NCBI GenBank assembly: GCA_015232935.1
Contig: JADFYT010000165.1
Location: 1 to 5,733, forward strand
Origin: Desulfamplus sp.
GTDB lineage: Bacteria > Desulfobacterota > Desulfobacteria > Desulfobacterales > Desulfobacteraceae
Reading direction: 5' to 3'
Length of the DNA stretch: 5,733 nt
Positions 1-5,733 of the stretch are shown in pieces. The notes under the pieces were generated by a model that made no database searches, was not told the DNA's origin, and worked only from the letters and a program-made list of their open reading frames with translations. Every line of letters begins with the position of its first letter. Position 1 is the stretch's first letter. The position numbers were made by a program, and so were the translations under genes.

Positions 1-2958
1 ACCATCCACAAAAAGGCGGCTTATGTGCTGCTCTTGCTCCAGAAGATTCTGTGAAAGCAGGAATATCTGCCTCTCTTCCGGCGTAAAACGGCTGATCATC
101 TCTTTAAGCGTGGTGCGGGCTCTTGGCTGGTACATCCAGAAGTATAACATATCAAGCGAGTTTATTATCATCACTGTTATAAGATCACGCACTTCTGCAT
201 TGCTGCTGTTTAAAAGTTTTTCAGGCTCTTCAAGGATAGACAGCTCTCCGGCGTCAGGATAGAGCAGTTCAAGTTTGGAATATGAATCAAATAATTCTAT
301 GAATTTGCGTTTGTAATCACGGGTTCTGAGTGCAATATTCTGAAACCTGTCGGCTGGTCCCTCAATCAGGGCAGCAACCAGGTCAGATGCGGCCTTGGAT
401 ATCACAGCAGCCCATTTCTGGATAATATCTTCAACACCCGGAACGGACATTCCGGTCAGTATTCCGCCTGTAATTGTACTGAACAAGATGGCAATAGGGA
501 TGGAAAATACGCTTCTGAAAAAATTGCCCACAACAGCGGCTCTCGGAAGGCCTCTGAACGCATTGTGACTTGAAAGATAAATTCCATTGGCAAGAGCCAT
601 CACTGTGTAGAGCACTGCCGGATTGGTGGATATTGTGACCCCCATTCCATGATTCAAAAGAAGAGTCTTTACAAGATAATCCAGCAGGGGAACAGAAAAT
701 CCCGTAAACAGAAGCGAGTCTGTAAGACGCTCCCAGCTTACGTAATCATTCCATCGCATAAGCGGAGATCGCATAATCCCTCCCCCCCCAAGAACCGCCT
801 GCACAATGTTTCTTAAACCTGTGATGCCAAACCAGATAAATGCTCCAAACCATGCCAGAAACCACCAGTCCTTGGTCAGCATAAAAGTTGCAAATGCTGG
901 AATAAATCCAATCAATACTTTAAGAGAATTCTTGATGCCTGTATTCAGGTTTGCCCAGGATCGCCGAATACCCTGTCCCTCTTTTTCATCTATGGAAAGA
1001 GACAGATCGCTTCCAATATTCTGCTGCTGCACTCCGCCAAGCGTTATTATATTGCCAGGATACTCCATGGTGGTCGAGTGCTCCTCGACAATCCATTTCC
1101 TGACTTTTTTTGCTCCAAGATATTCAAGTCCCGGCAAGGCACTCAACATGGAAAATATCGCGGAACGAATTCCTCCGACACTGGTTCTGGGAATAGCGGT
1201 TATACTTGGATATACTTTGAGATGAATAGGAATAACCAGGCGGGAAGATGACTTTTTCCCTATCTCCTTTCGTGCTCTGGGTGGCAGAGTCTCTATGATT
1301 CCAACCCCCATACCATAGGCAAGCAGGGATCTGCCTGTTGAATCGCTTCCTATTCTTGATTTGAGAGGAACACTCTTGTACATGCTTTTTAAAGATTCGA
1401 GATCGTGAAGAATCTCTACAAGTTTTTCCCGTCTGTCATGCTCATCAGCATACCCCACTTTTTCCATGCAGTGAATAACATGGCGAACCAGCCGTTTGAG
1501 TTTGATCAGGCTGCCCTCGTTAATAACCTGCTGAAGTTCGTTTATGGCGGGAATGTGATCAGTAATACCGGCTGCGTAATCCTTAAGGTTAAAAATTTCC
1601 AGACGGGTTATAAGCCCATCGCCGACATAGAGGATTTCAAGAACATCCTCCACTTTAAGATTACTTAAGTTGAGTGTAATTTTAAAGCTGCAATGCAACT
1701 GGGATATCTGGAAAAGAAGTTGCTCTATTGAAAGCCGAAGCCGTTCAGGGACATCAGGGCCATCCATTGGCTTCCAGGGATCAGGAATCCCGGGGTAATT
1801 CTTGGGGGTGAGATATTCGTTGACAATCTCGATGGTTGTAAGGGTATCGGTTTTTTTTACAAGCTCTTGATATTTGATATGCTCTTCTTCGTTTTCCGTG
1901 GTTGTCAAAAGGCTTTTTACAACAGCAACAGCCTGATAGTGGATATATTCGCCAAGATGGAGCATGGATGCCTGGCCAGGCGCGACAAATGCGATAAACC
2001 TTGATGCGTCAAGTGGGGGAAGATCAATACCGGTATCTGCAATAAATCTCTGTCTGTGGGTGTTGTTAAACATCTCAAGCACCCGCAGGACATATTTTGC
2101 CTGATACCTCATCACATCCTTGCCTTTTTCCATGAAGTTTATAACATCAGGCTCGGCAAGAAAGCATAAAAAGGACTGGACATCCTCAAGGCCACGGGAT
2201 ACCCATATAAATGACGCGAAACGATCCCTGAACCTTGCGGTAAACTCGATTCCGATGCGGATATCAATCCCCATTATCTGGGCAGCCTCTGAAAGCTCTG
2301 CTACAAAACGAGGCTCAACATACTGATAGTAGATCACCCGCAGACGCCTGATGCCTTTAATCCAGGCATCCATAATAAGATGGGTTGGAGTTTTTCTCCC
2401 CTTGGTGTTGGCATCATGGACATGGTCATCAAATGTGGCCTGATTCCACTCTTCGGGCATCTCCAAAAGATGATATTTCGCAAGCTGGTTCCGGATGAGG
2501 ATTGGTTTACCAGACGCGGTTTTCCTGAAATCATGGGCAAGTTCAAGCTGGCGGCCATATTTGCCCCTGTTGCGTACCAGCTCCTTCATGATTTGAAGAA
2601 GCACCCGTGCCGAGTTTTTTGGCATGGCTCCAACAGTGGTTTCAAGAATCTCGTTTCGCAAACCCCTCAACGCCTGGAGCCTGTAATCCATATCTTCTCT
2701 TTCCAGTGAATTGAGAAGATTGACAACCGAGTAGGCGATACGAAGTCCTTTTGATTCAGCCATCTCCTTGATCCCAAGGGGATGGAAAAAAGGATAAAAC
2801 AGTCTCTTTGTATAACTCAAGGATTTATGGCTGTCATAAAGATCATTGACTATTTTTATCAGCTCATGGTCTCGCTGGTCAAAAAAAAGTTTTCCAAACC
2901 CTTCAGTATCACAAGTTTCTATCGTGCAATTATCCGTTTTTCCATCATTTTTAAACAT
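1..2958 (-). CDS. Large PHP-like domain plus polytopic membrane protein, 3' end outside window
   Basis: I do not recognise a named family for the whole protein. The frame is open for 986 codons from ATG at 2958 to the left edge, so the C-terminus is missing. Residues 1-175 are helical and charged. Residues 176-560 resemble a degenerate PHP phosphoesterase: an HxH pair (H179, H181) in DDHVHDANTKG, a Gly-Ile-Glu block (E238), an RFIADTGIDL...HLGEYIHYQA stretch like the helical insert of TrpH-type PHP proteins, LEIFN near 453-457, and GSDSTG at 537-542 where active PHP enzymes usually have SDxH. The later histidines appear replaced, so catalysis is doubtful. Residues 675-840 hold about five hydrophobic segments (about 679-694, 697-715, 747-768, 780-797, 815-838), implying an inner-membrane protein. 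The start lies 6 bases after the MBL stop, in the same frame, behind a purine-rich AGGAAAGGA. The reading frame is certain; the PHP relation is inferred from motifs; function is unknown. Confidence 0.85.
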   Translation of the reverse strand, partial: MFKNDGKTDNCTIETCDTEGFGKLFFDQRDHELIKIVNDLYDSHKSLSYTKRLFYPFFHPLGIKEMAESKGLRIAYSVVNLLNSLEREDMDYRLQALRGLRNEILETTVGAMPKNSARVLLQIMKELVRNRGKYGRQLELAHDFRKTASGKPILIRNQLAKYHLLEMPEEWNQATFDDHVHDANTKGRKTPTHLIMDAWIKGIRRLRVIYYQYVEPRFVAELSEAAQIMGIDIRIGIEFTARFRDRFASFIWVSRGLEDVQSFLCFLAEPDVINFMEKGKDVMRYQAKYVLRVLEMFNNTHRQRFIADTGIDLPPLDASRFIAFVAPGQASMLHLGEYIHYQAVAVVKSLLTTTENEEEHIKYQELVKKTDTLTTIEIVNEYLTPKNYPGIPDPWKPMDGPDVPERLRLSIEQLLFQISQLHCSFKITLNLSNLKVEDVLEILYVGDGLITRLEIFNLKDYAAGITDHIPAINELQQVINEGSLIKLKRLVRHVIHCMEKVGYADEHDRREKLVEILHDLESLKSMYKSVPLKSRIGSDSTGRSLLAYGMGVGIIETLPPRARKEIGKKSSSRLVIPIHLKVYPSITAIPRTSVGGIRSAIFSMLSALPGLEYLGAKKVRKWIVEEHSTTMEYPGNIITLGGVQQQNIGSDLSLSIDEKEGQGIRRSWANLNTGIKNSLKVLIGFIPAFATFMLTKDWWFLAWFGAFIWFGITGLRNIVQAVLGGGGIMRSPLMRWNDYVSWERLTDSLLFTGFSVPLLDYLVKTLLLNHGMGVTISTNPAVLYTVMALANGIYLSSHNAFRGLPRAAVVGNFFRSVFSIPIAILFSTITGGILTGMSVPGVEDIIQKWAAVISKAASDLVAALIEGPADRFQNIALRTRDYKRKFIELFDSYSKLELLYPDAGELSILEEPEKLLNSSNAEVRDLITVMIINSLDMLYFWMYQPRARTTLKEMISRFTPEERQIFLLSQNLLEQEQHISRLFVDG
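778..789 (-). repeat. G8 homopolymer within a Gly-Gly-Gly-Gly codon run
   Basis: Eight consecutive G on the coding strand (782-789), then A and three more G, encode glycines 724-727 between the second and third predicted membrane helices of the large protein. Gaining one base would bring a TGA into frame at 748-746; losing one would bring a TAA into frame at 740-738. Either slip would truncate the protein within about 16 codons. The tract is seen directly; any phase-variable role is inference. Confidence 0.6.
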
Positions 2959-2964
2959 CAAATT

Positions 2965-3705
2965 TCAGCTTCCTTTCCTGAGAATCAAGGTTTCAATCTT
3001 GCCTTCAAGAGCTTTTTGAAAAATCTGTGCGTCCTCTTCTGTCCCCACAAGGGCACCATAGTGCATGGGGATTGCAAGTCGGGGCATGATTTCAAGAGCG
3101 GCCAAAACCGCCTCTTTGGCAGTCATGACATAGGTTCCTGAAACCGGAAGAAATGCCACATCACATTTTATCTGTGACATTTCAGGAATAAGATCTGTAT
3201 CGCCTGCATGGTAGAACTTTATAACATCGCCTTTTGTGCCGGAATCTTCCAACTGTTCCGTACCGGATTTTGCAAGCTGTTCCGTGCCGGATTCTGTCAA
3301 CTGGCTCGACGGCACTGAAACCACAAAACCCAGCCAGTTTTTGTTTTTGGGATGAAATTTCTTGTTAATGTTATAGGATGGGACAGCATCGATAACGATC
3401 CCCTTGACAGTGATGCTCTGCCCTGGAGCTACAACCTCGATCTTGCCCTCAAACGCCTTGCCAAGTTGCTTTTCAAGCTTTTTCGCAGAGTCTTTTTCCG
3501 TGACAATGACGGTATCCTGCCCCAGAATTTTTTTGACATCCTCAATAGAACAGTGATCATAGTGATCATGGGTTATCAAAATAATTGAGGCATTGATGCC
3601 AGGATCGATTTCATAGGGGTCAAAATAGATCACGGAATCCGCATCAATCCTCATGCAGTCATGCCCAAGCCATTGAATTTTTTCGGCCAACCTGTTTTTA
3701 TCCAT
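2965..3705 (-). CDS. MBL-fold metal-dependent hydrolase (UlaG-like)
   Basis: A 246-residue cytoplasmic protein of the metallo-beta-lactamase fold, without a signal peptide. The metal-site signature THDHYDH gives H46, H48, D50 and H51. Further expected ligands are D169 in HAGDTD (166-171) and H215 in IPMHYG. WLGHD near the N-terminus (H15) is typical of the UlaG-like/PF13483 branch, whose members hydrolyse small substrates such as phosphodiesters or lactones; the actual substrate cannot be read from sequence. The start at 3705 has a strong GGAGG 6 bases upstream (3712-3716). The gene begins 25 bases after the OmpA stop and ends 6 bases before the large membrane protein gene. Oddity: residues 135-158 form three 8-residue repeats (QLTESGTE, QLAKSGTE, QLEDSGTK) that lengthen a loop between two beta strands usually joined by a short turn. 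All core metal ligands are present, so the enzyme is probably active. Confidence 0.9.
   Translation of the reverse strand: MDKNRLAEKIQWLGHDCMRIDADSVIYFDPYEIDPGINASIILITHDHYDHCSIEDVKKILGQDTVIVTEKDSAKKLEKQLGKAFEGKIEVVAPGQSITVKGIVIDAVPSYNINKKFHPKNKNWLGFVVSVPSSQLTESGTEQLAKSGTEQLEDSGTKGDVIKFYHAGDTDLIPEMSQIKCDVAFLPVSGTYVMTAKEAVLAALEIMPRLAIPMHYGALVGTEEDAQIFQKALEGKIETLILRKGS
2971..2979 (-). promoter_or_regulatory. Ribosome binding site of the large membrane protein, inside the MBL gene
   Basis: AGGAAAGGA lies within the last codons of the MBL gene, about 10-12 bases before the ATG at 2958. It supports this start and suggests that translation of the two genes is coupled. A TTG codon sits directly before the ATG (2961-2959) and is an alternative start with tighter spacing. 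Confidence 0.55.
3236..3307 (-). repeat. Three tandem 24-base repeats inside the MBL gene
   Basis: Copies lie at 3236-3259, 3260-3283 and 3284-3307. Copies 1 and 2 match at 18 of 24 positions and copies 2 and 3 at 16 of 24, by eye. The period is a multiple of three, so the repeat keeps the frame and encodes an Ser/Gly/Thr/Glu-rich 8-residue unit. Divergence between copies suggests an old duplication with selection for a flexible polar loop, or drift. Confidence 0.85.
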
Positions 3706-3730
3706 TGCTGTCCTCCATTTATACTATAAA

Positions 3731-4696
3731 TTAACGAAATTTCTGCTCAGGGCTTACTCCTTCATCAAGAATAATAACCTCGACTCTCCGGTTCTGCTGC
3801 CTTCCTGACTCTGTCTCATTGCCCGCAACAGGATATAGTTCTCCATACCCCTTTGTTATCATCCGTTCGCTGTCAATGCCTCTTTCCATCAGGGCGTTGA
3901 ACACAGACGTTGCCCGCTGCTGGGAGAGGCCAAGGTTGTAGGTATCACTTCCCCTGCTGTCGGTATGTCCCTCAATAAGCAGGTTTCTTGAAGGATATTT
4001 TTGCAGAAACCTTGCCAGCTTGTCAATTGCCAGATACCCGCCAGAAAGAAGTTCTGACTTGTTAACCTGAAAAAGTATGTTTCCAAGGGTTATCACTGCC
4101 CCTCTGTCAGTCTGTTTTGCCTGGAGTTCAGCAAGCTCTTTTTCAAGCTGCTGCTTCTCTGCAAGAGCCTTTTCCGCCTGAAGTCTTGCTTTTTCTGCTT
4201 CCTGCATCATCTCTTCGGAACGCTTTCTTGCAAGCTCTGCTTCAATTGCCTTCTGTTCTGCTTCACGTGCTCTTTGTTCGGCAAGTGCTCTTGCCGCGTC
4301 AGATTCACTTTCCCTGGCTTTGATCAAAATCTTGTCCTTGCTCTTGCTCAACCTGGAAATTTCTGATTCAGAGGCTTTGCCTTCAGCAACCAGAACTGCA
4401 AGCTGCGATTTTTTCTCAGCAATGTAAGAGAGGTGTTCCAGTTCCTTGATATCACCTTTTTTTGCAGTCTTTTCTGCTTTTTCCAATGCACCTTTTGCAT
4501 CATACAAAGCAACCGGAGCATTGCTTTCAATCCCTGGTGTTGTATTTGCTGTCTCATATGCAAGCCTTGCCCGGTCAAGAGCCTTGTTCTGAACCGGCCC
4601 CGAGGCACAGCCGCTTATCAGCAGAGCAAGTGCAATGATAAAAAACAGTTGGGGCTGACAACGTGAAAAACATTTTTTTTTGATATATTTATTCAT
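3731..4696 (-). CDS. DUF4398/OmpA-family lipoprotein (peptidoglycan-binding)
   Basis: A 321-residue lipoprotein. Residues 1-30 are a basic N-terminus, a hydrophobic stretch and a lipobox LISGC with C30 as the predicted acylated cysteine; the following residues are Ala-Ser, with no Asp retention signal, so outer-membrane sorting is expected. Residues about 38-110 match the DUF4398 pattern (Ala-rich paired helices). Residues about 125-196 are an Ala/Glu/Lys/Arg coiled coil able to span part of the periplasm. Residues 200-312 are a complete OmpA C-terminal domain: GHTDSRGS with D246, then NLGLSQQRA with R261, the residues that bind diaminopimelate, and NRRVEVII at the end. The likely role is to tether the outer membrane to peptidoglycan or support an envelope complex. 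The start at 4696 has AGGAG 5 bases upstream (4702-4706). It shares DUF4398 with the lipoprotein gene at 5304-5696, from which it is separated by the MNT/HEPN pair. It resembles Pal but is longer and is not placed with tol genes, so no symbol is given. Confidence 0.92.
   Translation of the reverse strand: MNKYIKKKCFSRCQPQLFFIIALALLISGCASGPVQNKALDRARLAYETANTTPGIESNAPVALYDAKGALEKAEKTAKKGDIKELEHLSYIAEKKSQLAVLVAEGKASESEISRLSKSKDKILIKARESESDAARALAEQRAREAEQKAIEAELARKRSEEMMQEAEKARLQAEKALAEKQQLEKELAELQAKQTDRGAVITLGNILFQVNKSELLSGGYLAIDKLARFLQKYPSRNLLIEGHTDSRGSDTYNLGLSQQRATSVFNALMERGIDSERMITKGYGELYPVAGNETESGRQQNRRVEVIILDEGVSPEQKFR
4673..4681 (-). repeat. A9 homopolymer in the signal peptide codons of the OmpA lipoprotein
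   Basis: Nine A on the coding strand encode Lys6-Lys8 in the basic n-region of the signal peptide. Such runs near a start codon can slip during replication or transcription. The run may equally reflect simple Lys-AAA codon use in a signal peptide. Confidence 0.5.
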
Positions 4697-4712
4697 TTTT
4701 TCTCCTAAGTTT

Positions 4713-4964
4713 TTAGTATAAAAAATTAAAACAACTTACAGATATTTTATTAAACCACCCAATCAATTGAACATGCTTTGAGGTAATAAAGCCATTTTTC
4801 AGAGCTAATCCCGATAACATGTAATAAATACCATAATAAATTCGATTCACAGCCAGATTAAACTGGTTATTTTCAATCAGGAATTGAATTTGTTCTATCG
4901 TTGAAATGCTTTTCTGAACATAATGCTCAATCAGAGATTTTCTATCATCATCACATAGTGTCAT
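4713..4964 (-). CDS. Truncated HEPN-domain protein (UPF0332-like)
   Basis: An 83-residue protein beginning like HEPN/PF05168 proteins, the usual partners of MNT nucleotidyltransferases and often the toxin half of such pairs. Seen: an acidic DDDRKSLIEHY start, a first helix with KSISTIEQIQFLI, the family block NRIYYGIYYML (40-50), and SKHVQLIGWFNK (62-73). Family members are usually about 120-140 residues and continue with further helices; here the protein turns into an unrelated ISVSCFNFLY tail and stops. I looked for the missing part in the other two frames and found early stops, so this looks like a deletion of roughly the last 40-50 residues, not a simple frameshift. Its ATG overlaps the MNT stop (ATGA), implying coupled translation. 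Base composition is as AT-rich as the MNT gene and unlike the flanking genes. Whether the stub folds or acts is unknown; it could be called a pseudogene. Confidence 0.75.
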   Translation of the reverse strand: MTLCDDDRKSLIEHYVQKSISTIEQIQFLIENNQFNLAVNRIYYGIYYMLSGLALKNGFITSKHVQLIGWFNKISVSCFNFLY

Positions 4965-5287
4965 GCCATAATTCCATGTTCAAAAGCCTGTTGAATAAAA
5001 GGCTGTTTACCTTTTATGGTATTTAACTCATCATTTGAAATCAATTTAATATCAGTCAATATGTCGTATTTAAAACCAATCTCCCATGTTTTATCGTGAA
5101 TTTTATTTTTAAGTTTCCAATCGTAAGATTTTTTAAGAACAACAAGAATATCATAATCAGAGAACTCTACATAATCTCCCCTGGCTTGTGAGCCAAAAAG
5201 AATAACCTTATCGATATAATCAGGGAAATTTTGCATCAACAATTCTTTAACCTCTTTAATTATCTGCTTGTTCTCTATTCTCTTCAT
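4961..5287 (-). CDS. MNT-type nucleotidyltransferase (antitoxin-like)
   Basis: A 108-residue minimal nucleotidyltransferase of the pol-beta superfamily. The signature FGSQARGD (G32, S33) followed by SDYDILV gives the two metal-binding aspartates D44 and D46; D75 in FKYDIL is the likely third carboxylate. In characterised MNT/HEPN pairs such proteins transfer AMP to the HEPN ribonuclease and neutralise it; applying that here is inference. The start at 5287 is chosen because GGGGTGAG (5294-5301) sits 6 bases upstream; a longer frame to 5350 would overlap the lipoprotein gene by 47 bases and adds a non-homologous-looking 21-residue extension. The gene starts 16 bases after the lipoprotein stop and overlaps HEPN by 4 bases. 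Local GC is about 22-32% in sampled lines against 43-53% in neighbours, a sign of acquisition. The catalytic motif is intact although the partner is truncated. Confidence 0.88.
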   Translation of the reverse strand: MKRIENKQIIKEVKELLMQNFPDYIDKVILFGSQARGDYVEFSDYDILVVLKKSYDWKLKNKIHDKTWEIGFKYDILTDIKLISNDELNTIKGKQPFIQQAFEHGIMA

Positions 5288-5293
5288 ATTAAA

Positions 5294-5301
5294 CTCACCC
5301 C
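5294..5301 (-). promoter_or_regulatory. Ribosome binding site deciding the MNT start
   Basis: GGGGTGAG with 6 bases to the ATG at 5287. It fixes the start at MKRIENK and argues against the longer in-frame ATG at 5350, which has no such site and lies inside the upstream gene. Confidence 0.7.
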
Positions 5302-5303
5302 GA

Positions 5304-5696
5304 TCAATATCTATTCTTGTTCCTGTCAACCTCGTTTTGCAGGGTTTCAATGCTTTCCCGCAGCTCCTGCTCCATGTTTTTTACTTTTTTTGTCTGCGAT
5401 TTTACCTGGGCAATCTTTGCATCCATCAACGCCTCATCTGCCAGACGCTGTGCTGAAATATAGTCCTCTCTTTTTGCTGTCTCTCTGGCTTTCTGCAATT
5501 TTTCCTCCGCGATTCTGACATCTAACGGTGCATTGACAGTGGCACTGCTCTCCTTTGCCTCCTTGATAGCCATTTCTGCATCAGAGATATTCTTCAATGG
5601 CGGAACGCCCTTTGATGCACATCCTGTAATAAAAGCTGAAGAAAAAAACAGTACAATGACCATTGCATAATTCAAAACAAACCATTTGGATCTCAT
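5304..5696 (-). CDS. Small DUF4398-type lipoprotein
   Basis: A 130-residue lipoprotein. Residues 1-26 form a signal peptide with a hydrophobic core (FVLNYAMVIVLFF) and lipobox FITGC, C26 being the predicted lipid-modified cysteine; Ala-Ser follow, so outer-membrane sorting is expected. The mature part is almost wholly helical and fits DUF4398: an SDAEMAIKEAKES helix, a PLDVRIAEEKLQKARE helix, then a DYISAQRLADEALMDAKIA helix and a charged coiled-coil tail ending at ETLQNEVDRNKNRY. It has no OmpA domain, unlike its relative at 3731-4696, and the two probably act together at the envelope. The start at 5696 is chosen because AAGGGA (5704-5709) lies 7 bases upstream and the signal peptide then has normal length; an in-frame ATG at 5723 would add nine residues (MFFKKREKS) without a visible binding site. 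Molecular function of DUF4398 is not established. Confidence 0.85.
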   Translation of the reverse strand: MRSKWFVLNYAMVIVLFFSSAFITGCASKGVPPLKNISDAEMAIKEAKESSATVNAPLDVRIAEEKLQKARETAKREDYISAQRLADEALMDAKIAQVKSQTKKVKNMEQELRESIETLQNEVDRNKNRY

Positions 5697-5703
5697 AGAT
5701 TTT

Positions 5704-5709
5704 TCCCTT
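5704..5709 (-). promoter_or_regulatory. Ribosome binding site of the first lipoprotein
   Basis: AAGGGA, 7 bases before the ATG at 5696. It favours that start over the ATG at 5723. Only 24 further bases remain to the window edge, so no promoter can be judged. Confidence 0.5.
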
Positions 5710-5733
5710 TTTTTAAAAAACATTTGTTAATTG

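Larger units (their letters stand above)
1..5696 (-). other. Probable six-gene operon
   Basis: All six genes are on one strand with spacings of 16, -4, 16, 25 and 6 bases. No stem-loop followed by a T run was found in any gap, and every gap is too short to hold a full promoter, although one could lie inside an upstream coding region. Single-transcript organisation is inferred from this layout. Confidence 0.7.

Noticed and set aside
806..1225. 139-codon plus-strand open frame
   Set aside because: It lies opposite the large minus-strand gene, has no family resemblance or binding site, and is a shadow of that gene. The same holds for plus-strand frames at 23-262, 1405-1668, 2120-2326, 2380-2709 and 2782-3141.
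3552..3571. Direct repeat GTGATCAT twice, as a possible regulator site
   Set aside because: It encodes the repeated His-Asp-His-Tyr-Asp-His metal motif of the MBL enzyme, which explains the repetition.
4348..4608. 86-codon minus-strand frame, and others at 3889-4086 and 2334-2558
   Set aside because: They are shifted frames inside the OmpA and large membrane protein genes, whose correct frames carry clear domains or a much longer open frame.
4715..4720. TATACT as a -10 element for a separate OmpA promoter on the minus strand
   Set aside because: No acceptable -35 hexamer lies 16-18 bases upstream, and the surrounding sequence is AT-rich so a chance match is likely.
4921..4943. R8-x5-H14-Y15 in the HEPN protein as a catalytic RNase motif
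   Set aside because: It lies in the N-terminal segment before the first HEPN helix, not where the family's catalytic motif is found; a chance match is more likely.
5288..5350. Longer MNT start at 5350
   Set aside because: It would overlap the lipoprotein gene, lacks a binding site and adds residues before the normal family start; the ATG at 5287 has a strong GGGGTGAG.
1..5733. CRISPR array, tRNA, rRNA, insertion sequence or riboswitch
   Set aside because: The window is almost wholly coding, gaps are 25 bases or less, and no spaced repeats, cloverleaf sequence or transposase was seen.

Overview
The window reads as part of one minus-strand transcription unit of six genes. In order of transcription (right to left) they are: a small DUF4398-type lipoprotein, a minimal nucleotidyltransferase (MNT), a truncated HEPN protein, a DUF4398/OmpA peptidoglycan-binding lipoprotein, an MBL-fold hydrolase, and the first 986 codons of a very large membrane protein that runs off the left edge. 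Spacings are 16, -4, 16, 25 and 6 bases. I see no terminator or convincing internal promoter, so one operon is the simplest reading. The operon promoter would lie right of base 5733, outside the window.

The lipoproteins with lipoboxes and the OmpA C-terminal domain show a Gram-negative envelope. Moderate GC (about 43-53% in sampled lines outside the MNT/HEPN patch) and the DUF4398 lipoprotein/OmpA pair suggest a delta-proteobacterium, perhaps Desulfobacterota. That placement is inference; no marker gene is present.

Region by region. 5697-5733: short leader with a Shine-Dalgarno sequence. 5304-5696: DUF4398 lipoprotein. 4713-5287: AT-rich MNT/HEPN pair (sampled lines 22-32% GC) lying between two related lipoprotein genes; it looks like an inserted toxin-antitoxin module whose HEPN half has lost its C-terminal part. 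3731-4696: OmpA lipoprotein with a long Ala/Glu-rich coiled coil. 2965-3705: UlaG-like MBL hydrolase with a three-copy 24-base tandem repeat expanding one loop. 1-2958: large protein whose N-terminal half resembles a degenerate PHP (polymerase and histidinol phosphatase) phosphoesterase fold and whose C-terminal half has about five predicted membrane helices.

How they may work together: the two lipoproteins probably act at the outer membrane/peptidoglycan interface. The MBL enzyme and the PHP-like membrane protein are joined by near-overlapping translation and may form a metal-hydrolase pair. The PHP-like membrane protein is the least explained object here. The MNT/HEPN pair is probably an accessory passenger.
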